DNA of 43,328 bases from an uncultured Acetobacteraceae bacterium. GTDB taxonomy: Bacteria; Pseudomonadota; Alphaproteobacteria; Acetobacterales; Acetobacteraceae. Below are positions 31,888-40,845 of this stretch, piece by piece (within the stretch, counting starts at the first letter, position 1; every line of letters begins with the position of its first letter). A program made the translations under genes and the position numbers. The notes below the pieces were generated by a model. That model was not told where the DNA came from, did no database searches, and saw only the letters and a program-made list of their open reading frames with translations. The stretch is taken from contig CAIUPC010000673.1 of the NCBI GenBank assembly GCA_903900905.1, positions 1 through 43,328 of the forward strand, written 5' to 3'.

Positions 31888-32861
31888 AACGCTTTCTAGC
31901 TGTTTTTGGGGCTTACTTACTACTAGCGAGCCCCGCGTACGCAACGCAAATTTTCTTGACATCGGGTACATCGTGGTCAACGCCGGGTAACTGGAACGCA
32001 GCTAGTAACAGTATAGAAGCTCTTGGTGCTGGCGGGGGATCGGGAGGCATCGCTAACGGCGGCAACGGCGGTGGCGCTTATGCCAAAGTAGTTAACCAAG
32101 CGTCGTCCGGTTCGATTACGATCCAAGTAGGGACACCGTACAGTGGCCTACTAACATGCTGGAATACTTGTGCCGTCTTGGCAGCGGATTTAGGCCTTGA
32201 CGCTTCGGGCAATACGGGCGGCAGCGGGGGTCTCGCGGCGAATAGTGTCGGGTCTACTACTTACTCTGGCGGCAATGGCGGGAACGGGGTAGCAACGGCT
32301 GGAGGCGGTGGCGGCGGCGCTGCTGGCCCCTCCGGGGCGGGTAAGAACGGCGGGAACGCTTTTGTGGGTGGCGGCAGCGGCGGCGGTGGAGGATCAAACG
32401 GCGGTTCGTCCACTTCCGGGGCGAATAGCATCGGAGCGGCAGGTGGCGCGGGCGGTACGGGTACTTCCGGCGGTGGTAGCGGCTCTGGTGGTATTTCAGG
32501 TGGCAGCGGCTCTGGTGGTACTTCAGGTGGTGGCGGAGGCGGCGGCGGCCTTACCGCTCCGGGCGGTGGCGGCGGCAACGGGGGTAGCAGCACGGCTTTT
32601 GATAGTACGCACGGCCCAGGCGGCGGCGGTGGTGGATCATCGATAACACCCGACAGTTGTTTTACGGGCTTCGGCGGCCAGGGCGGTACATACGGCGGCG
32701 GCGGTGGCGGCGGTGGATACTCGGCCGCGGGCACCGGGGGGTATGGACTCATCGTCATCACCTATACCCCAACAGGTTCCGGCCCCCCACACCAACTCCC
32801 CACTACCGGCGTAGGCACGAACGACAACCACGAGCCGGTGAAACTGGCGAGGGTTGGTTGA
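31884..32861 (+). CDS. Gly-rich adhesin-like protein with signal peptide
   Basis: MKRFLAVFGAYLLLASPAYATQIFLTSGTSWSTPGNWNAASNSIEALGAGGGSGG..., multiple poly-Gly tracts. Confidence 0.7.
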   Translation: MKRFLAVFGAYLLLASPAYATQIFLTSGTSWSTPGNWNAASNSIEALGAGGGSGGIANGGNGGGAYAKVVNQASSGSITIQVGTPYSGLLTCWNTCAVLAADLGLDASGNTGGSGGLAANSVGSTTYSGGNGGNGVATAGGGGGGAAGPSGAGKNGGNAFVGGGSGGGGGSNGGSSTSGANSIGAAGGAGGTGTSGGGSGSGGISGGSGSGGTSGGGGGGGGLTAPGGGGGNGGSSTAFDSTHGPGGGGGGSSITPDSCFTGFGGQGGTYGGGGGGGGYSAAGTGGYGLIVITYTPTGSGPPHQLPTTGVGTNDNHEPVKLARVG

Positions 32862-32919
32862 TTTGACCAAACGACCACGGTTGTGGCACTGTCCACCAAC
32901 ACCTTTCAGGGGCTCGATC

Positions 32920-33387
32920 ATGAAGAACTTCTTTCGCGGTTTCCTTATCGCAGCCCTGGTGCTGTGCAGCCTTTCGGCACCGGCCTTCGCCGCGCCGCTG
33001 CCCTACCTGAACACGCCATTCGACACGCCGCTGGCGGCGACGAACACGCTGATCACCAACATCAACGGCGCCTTCCCGGCCAACGCCTACACCGTGGCCT
33101 GCACCGGCACGACCACGGCGACTTGCCAAGGCCTGCGGCTGAACATCTCGACCACGGGCCTGACCACGGCGGCCGGCGTCACCGCCGCTACCGTCACCGT
33201 CACCGACACCCTGGTCACGGCCGTCTCGCAGATCTTCTGTCAACCAGTCGGCTATGCCGGGACCGGCAACCCCATCGACGTGAACGTGGTTCCGGCCGCC
33301 GGGTCCTTCACCTTCAACGTCCAGAACACCCACGCCTCGGCGGCCTTGAACGCCACTGTGGTCAGCACCTGCTTCGTCTATAACTAA
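32920..33387 (+). CDS. Signal-peptide-bearing hypothetical protein
   Basis: MKNFFRGFLIAALVLCSLSAPAFAAPLPYLNTPFDTPLAATNTLITNINGAFPANAYTVACTG... Confidence 0.65.
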   Translation: MKNFFRGFLIAALVLCSLSAPAFAAPLPYLNTPFDTPLAATNTLITNINGAFPANAYTVACTGTTTATCQGLRLNISTTGLTTAAGVTAATVTVTDTLVTAVSQIFCQPVGYAGTGNPIDVNVVPAAGSFTFNVQNTHASAALNATVVSTCFVYN

Positions 33388-33402
33388 GCCAGGGCTGCAT
33401 TC

Positions 33403-33660
33403 GTGGAGTCGCCGGTCGGGAGCGTATTGCCCTTTCAGGGGTTTATAGATGGGGCAGCCGCGCTGGTCATGGCGTTAGGAGGCCTCATCTTGAAGGGCCT
33501 GAAAGACGAACAGACGGAGCAGCGAGAGCGCCACAACGATTTGGCGCGCACGCTCCCGGACACCTACGCCAGGCGGGATGACTTGAAAGCCGCCGTAGAA
33601 GATGTGAAGATCAGCCTTCGACGCATTGAAGACCGGCTCGGGACAACCCCGCCGCACTAG
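33403..33660 (+). CDS. Membrane plus coiled-coil protein, possible lysis accessory
   Basis: GTG start; FIDGAAALVMALGGLILKGLKDEQTEQRERHND...DDLKAAVEDVKISLRRIEDRLG; next to endolysin. Confidence 0.55.
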   Translation: MESPVGSVLPFQGFIDGAAALVMALGGLILKGLKDEQTEQRERHNDLARTLPDTYARRDDLKAAVEDVKISLRRIEDRLGTTPPH

Positions 33661-33669
33661 GACACCGCC

Positions 33670-33816
33670 ATGAAGCCCTCCCTGAACGGCACCAACACCC
33701 CTCCGGCCACACAGGACAAGTCCCGCGTTCTGCCGAAGGGCCCTTCGGTGAACGCCGAATCGACGCGCTCCGGCACTGCGCCGACGCCGGGTACGCTAGG
33801 TCCGCGCGAAGCCTGA
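33670..33816 (+). CDS. Hypothetical mini-protein (48 aa)
   Basis: MKPSLNGTNTPPATQDKSRVLPKGPSVNAESTRSGTAPTPGTLGPREA*; stop overlaps endolysin start. Confidence 0.45.
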   Translation: MKPSLNGTNTPPATQDKSRVLPKGPSVNAESTRSGTAPTPGTLGPREA

Positions 33817-34214
33817 TGTTTTCGCTAGGCGACCGTTCGCTTCAGCGACTGCAAGGCACGCACCCCGATCTGATCCGCGTGGTGCAACGCGCCATCGGCC
33901 TGACCCTGGTCGACTTCACCGTGATCCAGGGGCTCCGCACCCTGGCTGAAGAACAAGCCAATGTGGCGTCCGGCGCGTCGACCACGCTTCACTCCCGTCA
34001 CCTACTCAACAAGCAAGGCTTCGGCTGCGCGGTCGATCTGGCCGCTTGGGTGGATAGCGCGGTCGCCTACTCCCCCTTGCAACTGTACGACCAGATCGTC
34101 CTCGCCATGAAGACGGCGGCTGCTGCCGAGAATGTCCCAATCGAGGCCGGCGCCGACTGGCAAACCTTCCGGGACTACGGGCATTTCCAGTTACCCTGGG
34201 CGACTTACCCATGA
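33816..34214 (+). CDS. Endolysin, M15-family L,D-peptidase-like
   Basis: LVDFTVIQGLRTLAEE...HSRHLLNKQGFGCAVDLAAW...ADWQTFRDYGHFQLP (SxHxxxxGxAxDL and GHFQL motifs). Confidence 0.85.
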   Translation: MFSLGDRSLQRLQGTHPDLIRVVQRAIGLTLVDFTVIQGLRTLAEEQANVASGASTTLHSRHLLNKQGFGCAVDLAAWVDSAVAYSPLQLYDQIVLAMKTAAAAENVPIEAGADWQTFRDYGHFQLPWATYP

Positions 34215-34708
34215 TCAAGCCCATCGGCTTCATCGAACTGTCGGCCTTCACCGCGCACTACATCGTCAAGTACCGCGAGCGCATGGCGGACGGCATCCTG
34301 ACCTTGCGCGCCACGGACGCCTTGGGTGATGCACACGACCTGCCGATCCTGAAAGAGTGGAAGAGTGGTCGCGCTGTATTGGCCCGGATACAGTCCGGCG
34401 CGGCGCCGTTTCTGGGCGGCAAGACGCCGGAGCTTGGCCGAGCCTGGATCGAGATGCTGCCGGGTGGCCACGGCCAGCCCTGGCTCCAGGAAGAAGACGA
34501 GTACGCCCAGACTGTGATCCGCACGCGGACCTGCATGGTCCCGACACACGACGCCTACAGCTACTCCGGCAACTTCCGTGAGCTGCTGAACGTCGGGGTG
34601 CTCAACGTGATCGAGCACCGGATATTGCATTCCGAGACCAACTTCAGCGCCTACCCCCGCGTTCACTTGATCGTCGACATCAAGAAGCCCGATGCCGACC
34701 AAGAGTAG
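34211..34708 (+). CDS. Hypothetical protein (165 aa)
   Basis: Intact ORF, ATGA overlap with endolysin. Confidence 0.6.
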   Translation: MIKPIGFIELSAFTAHYIVKYRERMADGILTLRATDALGDAHDLPILKEWKSGRAVLARIQSGAAPFLGGKTPELGRAWIEMLPGGHGQPWLQEEDEYAQTVIRTRTCMVPTHDAYSYSGNFRELLNVGVLNVIEHRILHSETNFSAYPRVHLIVDIKKPDADQE

Positions 34709-35180
34709 CCGCGTCACCTTTCATCCTGTGACTGTGTCAGAAGCCCTGGCGGCCGGTGCGGAAGACCTCGTCACCGCACACTCGGTGGAAGTTGAACCGT
34801 TCCAGGAGATCATGGGCGTCGGTATTGACTGGGCCTCGTGCCTAGCGGAAGAGCGGCGCGGCGGGCTCAAAATATTAGGGGCGTGGTCCCAAGGCGAACT
34901 GGTGGGCTACGCAGCTTTCTCGCTGCAGAAGATGACGCAGCGATCTAACACGCTGGTGGCCTTCAACCGTGGTCTTTATATGTCGCCAGAGCTTCGCGGC
35001 CACGGCCTGGAGCTGATAAGTCAGGCAGAGAAGTTCGCCGCCGACTGCGGGGCCAAGGCTGTGATGCAGGACACGCTGGAGCAACATTCGACAGAACCTA
35101 AGCGGCGCGCTAGTCTAGGGGACGTACTGGTGCGCAAAGGCTATCGGCCCTATGCGAGGCTCTTCTTGAAGGTTCTCTGA
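34692..35180 (+). CDS. GNAT-like acetyltransferase
   Basis: GAWSQGELVGYAAFSLQKMTQRSNTLVAFNRGLYMSPELRGHGLELISQAEKFAADCGAKAVMQDTLE... Confidence 0.7.
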   Translation: MPTKSSRVTFHPVTVSEALAAGAEDLVTAHSVEVEPFQEIMGVGIDWASCLAEERRGGLKILGAWSQGELVGYAAFSLQKMTQRSNTLVAFNRGLYMSPELRGHGLELISQAEKFAADCGAKAVMQDTLEQHSTEPKRRASLGDVLVRKGYRPYARLFLKVL

Positions 35181-35182
35181 CG

Positions 35183-36181
35183 ATGTGCGGCGGGGGTATG
35201 CAAACGGCGCCTACAGGCTATCAGCCGGCCAATCAGGCGGGAGCTGATCAGTCGTTCCAGTCGGGCGCAAACCAACTGGCCAGCACCGGCTCGCAGCTCT
35301 CGCAGCAGGTCAACCCGGCCTTCTCCCAGATCGCGTCGAACGTCCAGAACAACCCCTACTTCAGCCAGGCCATGACCGGGGCGCAGGGCGCGGCGAACAC
35401 GGCCAACACCCAGGTAGCCCCGCAGCAACTGGCGGGAGCCACGCAGCAGGCAGGTCTGGGCCAGGGCGCCGCCGCAATGGCGCCGGGCTATGCGGCCATG
35501 CCGACCAGCTACATTCCGGCCACGTCCAACCCGGAACTGATCGCCGGGCTGCAGACGCTCATGCAGGGCTACGACCCCCAGAGCACGCTGTACAATCAGC
35601 AGTACCAGCAGCAGATGGATCAACAGAACGCCATCAACGCCATGAACGGCGTGGCAGGCTCGCCTTATGCTGCCGGAGTGTCCGGCCAGGCCAGCCAGAA
35701 CTTCAACACCAACTGGCAGTCCAACCAGCTTCAGCGTGGCATCGCGGCGCTCGGCGCCTACGATAGCGCCGCGTCGACAGCGGCCGGCAACGTCGCCAAC
35801 CTGTCCAGCACCGGCGCAAACAACTATTCGACCCTGGCCAACGCGGCAGGCAATGCCGCCACTACGGCGTCGAACCTAGGTACGGCTGGCCTCAATACCC
35901 AGGCGACCGCCGCGCAGCTTCCCTACGACCTGTACCTGCAGCAGCAGCAAGCCGGGCTCAACGCCCTTGGTTCTCAGGTCCAAGGCACCAACGCCGCCGG
36001 GGCGCTCACGCAAGCCGCCACGGCCGACCAGGGCTCCTATCTGGCCCAAGGCACCAGCGCGGCAGGCCAAGCGACTAGCGCGGCCCAGGCCAACAACCAA
36101 GCCACGCAGGCATCGTCGGCGGGCTTCGGAAACTTGTTCGGTAGTCTCGCGGGCATGTTTTCGTTCACGTCGAAGCTCTAG
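35183..36181 (+). CDS. Putative internal virion / ejection protein (Gln/Ala-rich)
   Basis: MCGGGMQTAPTGYQPANQAGADQSFQSGANQLASTGSQLSQQVNP...; position before the giant virion protein. Confidence 0.55.
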   Translation: MCGGGMQTAPTGYQPANQAGADQSFQSGANQLASTGSQLSQQVNPAFSQIASNVQNNPYFSQAMTGAQGAANTANTQVAPQQLAGATQQAGLGQGAAAMAPGYAAMPTSYIPATSNPELIAGLQTLMQGYDPQSTLYNQQYQQQMDQQNAINAMNGVAGSPYAAGVSGQASQNFNTNWQSNQLQRGIAALGAYDSAASTAAGNVANLSSTGANNYSTLANAAGNAATTASNLGTAGLNTQATAAQLPYDLYLQQQQAGLNALGSQVQGTNAAGALTQAATADQGSYLAQGTSAAGQATSAAQANNQATQASSAGFGNLFGSLAGMFSFTSKL

Positions 36182-36190
36182 GAGACCAAG

Positions 36191-37366
36191 ATGGGCTTTG
36201 ATCTCGGTTCCTTCGCAGGCGGTATCTCCCAAGGGATGGATCAGGGCTCGCTGATCCGTCAGCGGCAGCAGGCCAATGCTCTCGCGGCGCTACAGCAGCA
36301 AGCCCTGGCCGCACGCGGCAAAGAAGGTCTCGCTGCCGCCGATGGTCTCGCGCAGGGTGGCGGCGGTGATGCACCACAGCCGATGCCGCAAGCACCCGGC
36401 GGCGTGACCGCCATCGAAGGGATGCCCCAAGGCGGCAATATGTCCGGACCCATGGCCTCCGGCGGCGCACCGCCGACGCAAGTCCCGATGCCCGGCGCCA
36501 TGCCGATGCCACAGGGCGCCGGGGCGCCGCCGGGGGGCCCGGCGCCTCAACCGATGCCCCAAGCCGGTGGTCCGCAGCAACCTAGCCCTGGCGGCCCCCA
36601 GCAGCCCGCTCCCGGCCCGCCCCCGGCGCAACCCGGCGGCGCGCCCAACGTGCCGCCCGGCGGGGCTCCCTTGAGTGGCGTGGCCCAACCTACCGGCAAC
36701 TTCCAGCAGGACATCGGCAACAGCGTCCACTCGATGTACGCGTCGCTGCTGAAGGCTGACCCGAGCCTGAAGCAGAACCCGAAGGCCGCGGCCCTGGCTG
36801 TCGACCAGATGATCGAGCAAGCCAAGGGCTTCGATCAGACCACGCGCACGGCCATGCAATCGGCCAACGAGGTTTTCAAGGCCCAGATAAGCCTGCAGGA
36901 AGCGCAGCTTCGCGCCCAAACCATGACGCAAGACGCTCAGCTTCGCGCCAGCACGCAGTCGCAGATTAACCAGGACAAGATCCAGGCTCAGCTTCAAGAG
37001 ACGACCAACAAGCTGAACGCGATCATCGAGAAGGCCAAGCTCGACGCGGGCTCCCGCGAGCGCGTGGCCGGCACCAATGCAGGTGCGCGTCTCGGCGCAG
37101 CGAGTACGGCGGCCGGCGCGCGTATGGGTGCTGCAGAGACCGCTGCCGGCGCGGCGCGCGACGTGGCTGGAACCCGCGCAGGCGCAGCGCGTGATGTTGC
37201 CGGAACCAGCGCCAAGGCCCGTGTGCAATCTGCGCAGATCGGCATGGGTCAGCAGCCCACCGGCGGGGCGGCCGCGCCGATGAAGGTCAAGACACCGGCA
37301 GAAGCGGCGAAGCTGAAGCCCGGCACGCAATATGAAACGCCGGATGGCCAGGTCTATGTGCGATGA
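36191..37366 (+). CDS. Putative internal virion protein (Pro/Gly/Gln-rich plus Ala-rich helical repeats)
   Basis: GAPPGGPAPQPMPQAGG...; RLGAASTAAGARMGAAETAAGAARDVAGTRAGAARDVAGTS. Confidence 0.55.
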   Translation: MGFDLGSFAGGISQGMDQGSLIRQRQQANALAALQQQALAARGKEGLAAADGLAQGGGGDAPQPMPQAPGGVTAIEGMPQGGNMSGPMASGGAPPTQVPMPGAMPMPQGAGAPPGGPAPQPMPQAGGPQQPSPGGPQQPAPGPPPAQPGGAPNVPPGGAPLSGVAQPTGNFQQDIGNSVHSMYASLLKADPSLKQNPKAAALAVDQMIEQAKGFDQTTRTAMQSANEVFKAQISLQEAQLRAQTMTQDAQLRASTQSQINQDKIQAQLQETTNKLNAIIEKAKLDAGSRERVAGTNAGARLGAASTAAGARMGAAETAAGAARDVAGTRAGAARDVAGTSAKARVQSAQIGMGQQPTGGAAAPMKVKTPAEAAKLKPGTQYETPDGQVYVR

Positions 37367-40287
37367 CAGACTGGCCGGGGTCGCCGGTCCAAAGCGCTTG
37401 GCCCGGCGCGCGTAAAGACGCAGGCGCTGGGTGGCCAGGTGCTCCGGTTAAAGCTGCATCGCCTGCCCCTAAAGCGACCGCGCAGCCCGGCGCCGCCGTA
37501 AGCGCCGCGCCCGACCCCTGGTCAGGAAAACAACTCGTCGCCGACTTCAAGGGCGGTACGAAACAGCGTGCGCACGAGAACCTGCAGTCCCTCCGAGACC
37601 GTCGCGCGGCGCCCAAAGAGAAGATGACGCCGGACAATTTCGGCCGCGTGCTGGGCGAAGAGATCGTCGGCACGGTAGGCGACATCGGCTCTGGCTTCGG
37701 TGTGGCGATCAGCCCGATCGGCGCGGTTGGCGACATGATCGGCAAGCGCATTGACCCGGTTTACGGCAAGCCCGGATCCTCTATCCAAGACCCGGACCAC
37801 AAAGGTAAATACCTAGGCGGCGACCCGTATCGCAAGTACGGCGACCTGGCCGAGATGATCACCCCGGCGCCGCCGGTCGGCAAGATCGCCAAGGGGGTGA
37901 AGGCTCTGGCCACCGGAGCCAAGGAACTTGCCACCGGCGGGCGCGCAGCGAAGATCGCCGCCGAGGCCGAGCGGATGCGCCCTCCAGGCGAACCAATTCC
38001 AGCGAAGGCCAAGGTCTCCCCCACCGAGAAGTGGCCCGGCGAGCCCGTCGCGGTTCAAAAGCCGGAGCGTCTGCAGAAAGCCCTGGCCGCCAAAACCGAC
38101 GCCGAGCCCACCGAAATGCTTGCGCCGAAGAAGGCCACGCCGTTCCGCGATATGGCCAAGGGGGTTAAGGCGCTCGCGTCGCCGGCCACGGTGGACGACG
38201 ACGCCCGCGCTGCCGCGCAACTGCACCGCTCGATCCTGGGCAAGCGCGGCATTGAGTCAGACAAGGCTGCCTACGATCTGGGCGTCCATCAGCGGTTGGT
38301 CGGCAACGCTTCACCGGAAGATCAACTAGCGCTTATCCGCTATGTGGAAAGCCGTAGCACCGGCGACGTTCCGCTGAAGCCTCAGTTCCAGAAGTCCGCC
38401 GACGCCATACGCAAGGTCGCGCAGGACTACCGCAAGCAGATCGAATACACCCTCGGCGAGGACGGCCCCAGCTTCGTGCAGGACTATTACGCCCGCATGT
38501 GGATGAACAAGCCGGAAGACGTGGAGCGCGCGATCGGCGGCAAGCAGGGCTCCGGCCGCAGCCTGAAGGCGCGATCGCTGCCGACCTACGAGGACGGGCT
38601 GAAGGCCGGCCTAACGCCGCGCTACGCCAACCCGCTGGATGCCATGTCGGCCTACGCCGACAACATGGGCAAGTTCCTGGCGACCCAGGAAATCTTAACC
38701 GGGATGCAAGGTAGCGAGATCGGCGCCAAGTTCTTCACCCCCGGCCAGCAGCCGGAAGGCTGGGTTCCGTTGGACGGGGTGCAGACCAGCAAGCCGGGGA
38801 TTGTGCGCGTCACGGACGGATCGACCACCGGTAGGTCCCCGGCGCAGACCATGTACGCACCAGAGGGCGCCGCGCGGGTCTATAACAACTACATCTCCAA
38901 AGGCCTCGAATCGAAGCGGGACATCGGCCCTATCTATCGAGGCGCCCGCGCCGCGGTGAACGGCTTGGTGCAAATAAAACTGGGCCTGTCGGCCTTCCAC
39001 GCTTCCGTCATGGGTCAGGAGGGCATCGTCTCCGAGTTCGCCAAGGGGCTGAAGCAGGTCTCGCGCGGCGACGTGAAGGGTCTGGGCTCGATCGCGTCGT
39101 CACCGGCAGCGCCGGTGCGCACGGCGCTGCGCGGCGGTCAGATGAAGCGTGAGATCCTTGGGCTGGAAGCGCCGTCAGAGTTCAACACCAAGCTCAACTC
39201 GATCTATGAGAAGACCGGCGCGCGCCTGGGCATGGATAAAATTTACGCCACGCGCAAAGGCACATCGATGCTCAGCTCGGCGCTGCGGGGCACCCTGAAG
39301 CGCGACCTGGCCGACGCCATGAAGCAGACCTATACCGGGTCCGCATTCGAGCGCGCCAGGGGTGTGACTGACTTGGCCGGCAACATCATCCAGTCCACCG
39401 CCGCGCCGATCTTCGAACACTATATTCCCAACATGAAGCGCGGAGCCTGGGCGCAACAGATGGGCGATTGGCTCAAGGCCAACCCCGGCGCCACTGAAGC
39501 AGAGCAAACCCGCTATGGTCAGCAGCTCCTGGACAACATCGACAACCGCTTCGGCGAGCTGGTGGTGAACAACAACTTCTGGAATCGCACGGGTTTCCAG
39601 ATCGCTCAGGTGCTGGCGCTGTCGCCGTCGTGGGACATCGGCACCGTGCGGGAGATCGGCGGCGGCATCGCGCAGATCCCCAAGAGCCTGAAAGGCTTGC
39701 TAACAGGCAAGGGCATCACCGATAAGACTGCTTACATCGCGGCCCTAGTAGGTGTGACCATGGCCCAGAATGCCCTGGCTACTTACATGCACACCGGCGA
39801 GATGCCTGAAGGCGAGGACTTCTTCGCCTACCGCACCGGCGGGACCGACGCGGCCACAGGCAAGCCAGAGCGCGCCATCGTGCCGGGCTATATGAAGGAC
39901 GTGCTGTCCTGGGCCCTGGAAGGGCCGGGTAAGACGATCGCCAACAAGATGAACCCCGGTCTGAAATCAGCGGCTGAGTTGCTGTCCAACAAGGACTTCA
40001 AGCAGCAGCCGATCCGCGACGAGAACGCTTCACCGATGGCGCAGGCCGGTCAGGTCGCGGGCTACGCCGCTGAACAGGCCCTACCGATCAGCGTCGGCTC
40101 AAGCTCGCGTCCGGAGAAGGGTACGCAGTTGACCGGCGTCGAGCGCATGATGGGCATCCGACCTGCGCCGCGCTACCTGACGGACATCGCAGGGTCCAAG
40201 GCCGGCGCGTCCAAGCGCGCCCGCCAGGATTGGAAGAAGAAACAGAGGACGGACGCCAAGATGAAGTCACGGCAGGCAGACCAGTGA
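37363..40287 (+). CDS. Large internal virion (ejectosome) protein, 974 aa
   Basis: Largest structural ORF of the rightward arm; helical; ATGA-coupled to the previous gene. Confidence 0.6.
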   Translation: MTDWPGSPVQSAWPGARKDAGAGWPGAPVKAASPAPKATAQPGAAVSAAPDPWSGKQLVADFKGGTKQRAHENLQSLRDRRAAPKEKMTPDNFGRVLGEEIVGTVGDIGSGFGVAISPIGAVGDMIGKRIDPVYGKPGSSIQDPDHKGKYLGGDPYRKYGDLAEMITPAPPVGKIAKGVKALATGAKELATGGRAAKIAAEAERMRPPGEPIPAKAKVSPTEKWPGEPVAVQKPERLQKALAAKTDAEPTEMLAPKKATPFRDMAKGVKALASPATVDDDARAAAQLHRSILGKRGIESDKAAYDLGVHQRLVGNASPEDQLALIRYVESRSTGDVPLKPQFQKSADAIRKVAQDYRKQIEYTLGEDGPSFVQDYYARMWMNKPEDVERAIGGKQGSGRSLKARSLPTYEDGLKAGLTPRYANPLDAMSAYADNMGKFLATQEILTGMQGSEIGAKFFTPGQQPEGWVPLDGVQTSKPGIVRVTDGSTTGRSPAQTMYAPEGAARVYNNYISKGLESKRDIGPIYRGARAAVNGLVQIKLGLSAFHASVMGQEGIVSEFAKGLKQVSRGDVKGLGSIASSPAAPVRTALRGGQMKREILGLEAPSEFNTKLNSIYEKTGARLGMDKIYATRKGTSMLSSALRGTLKRDLADAMKQTYTGSAFERARGVTDLAGNIIQSTAAPIFEHYIPNMKRGAWAQQMGDWLKANPGATEAEQTRYGQQLLDNIDNRFGELVVNNNFWNRTGFQIAQVLALSPSWDIGTVREIGGGIAQIPKSLKGLLTGKGITDKTAYIAALVGVTMAQNALATYMHTGEMPEGEDFFAYRTGGTDAATGKPERAIVPGYMKDVLSWALEGPGKTIANKMNPGLKSAAELLSNKDFKQQPIRDENASPMAQAGQVAGYAAEQALPISVGSSSRPEKGTQLTGVERMMGIRPAPRYLTDIAGSKAGASKRARQDWKKKQRTDAKMKSRQADQ

Positions 40288-40649
40288 AAATCCAGATCGA
40301 CACCGTCCCTCACTTCCGGCAGCGCTATGCCACTTGTGGTGACTATTTCGACGCAGCGGACGGCACCAAGATCATCCGAGTGTCGGACCTGGGCGACTGG
40401 CGCATGGAACTGCTGGTGGCCCTCCACGAACTGATCGAGACCGCCTTGTGCGACGTGCGCGGCATCGCCGAGCCGGACGTGATGGCGTTCGACGAAGCCC
40501 ACCCGGACGAAACCGATCCGGGGGCCTTGGAAGACGCGCCCTACCACAAGGAGCATATGTTCGCCGAAGCCGTGGAGAAGTGGCTGGCAACCGAGCTTGG
40601 CGTCGATTGGGATGAATACGGCCGGCGTGTGGAGGCGCTGTTCGGATGA
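40284..40649 (+). CDS. Hypothetical protein (121 aa) with HELIE motif
   Basis: GTGA overlap; VKIQIDTVPHFRQRYATCGDYFDAADGTKIIRVSDLGDWRMELLVALHELIETALCDVRGI. Confidence 0.6.
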   Translation: MKIQIDTVPHFRQRYATCGDYFDAADGTKIIRVSDLGDWRMELLVALHELIETALCDVRGIAEPDVMAFDEAHPDETDPGALEDAPYHKEHMFAEAVEKWLATELGVDWDEYGRRVEALFG

Positions 40650-40786
40650 AGGTGTTGCGGATCGCCTCCGGTCAAGGTCAGCAATTCATCTCCGGGTTCG
40701 CCCTCCCTTCCTGCTTCACAGGTCCGCCATACCGGGACCTCCACAAGAGCTTCATCAGGATCGCCCGCGACGGCGAAGCTGTGTAG
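40646..40786 (+). CDS. Hypothetical mini-protein (46 aa)
   Basis: ATGA overlap; MKVLRIASGQGQQFISGFALPSCFTGPPYRDLHKSFIRIARDGEAV*. Confidence 0.5.
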   Translation: MKVLRIASGQGQQFISGFALPSCFTGPPYRDLHKSFIRIARDGEAV

Positions 40787-40845
40787 GGTGATCAGCCCAG
40801 GCCTCCGCAGGTCTATCCCTGCCGCCGCAACACGAGGACTATAAC

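Noticed and set aside
36290-37330. Minus-strand 346-aa ORF antisense to the 36191 virion gene
   Set aside because: Antisense artefact of Ala/Gln-rich sense gene.
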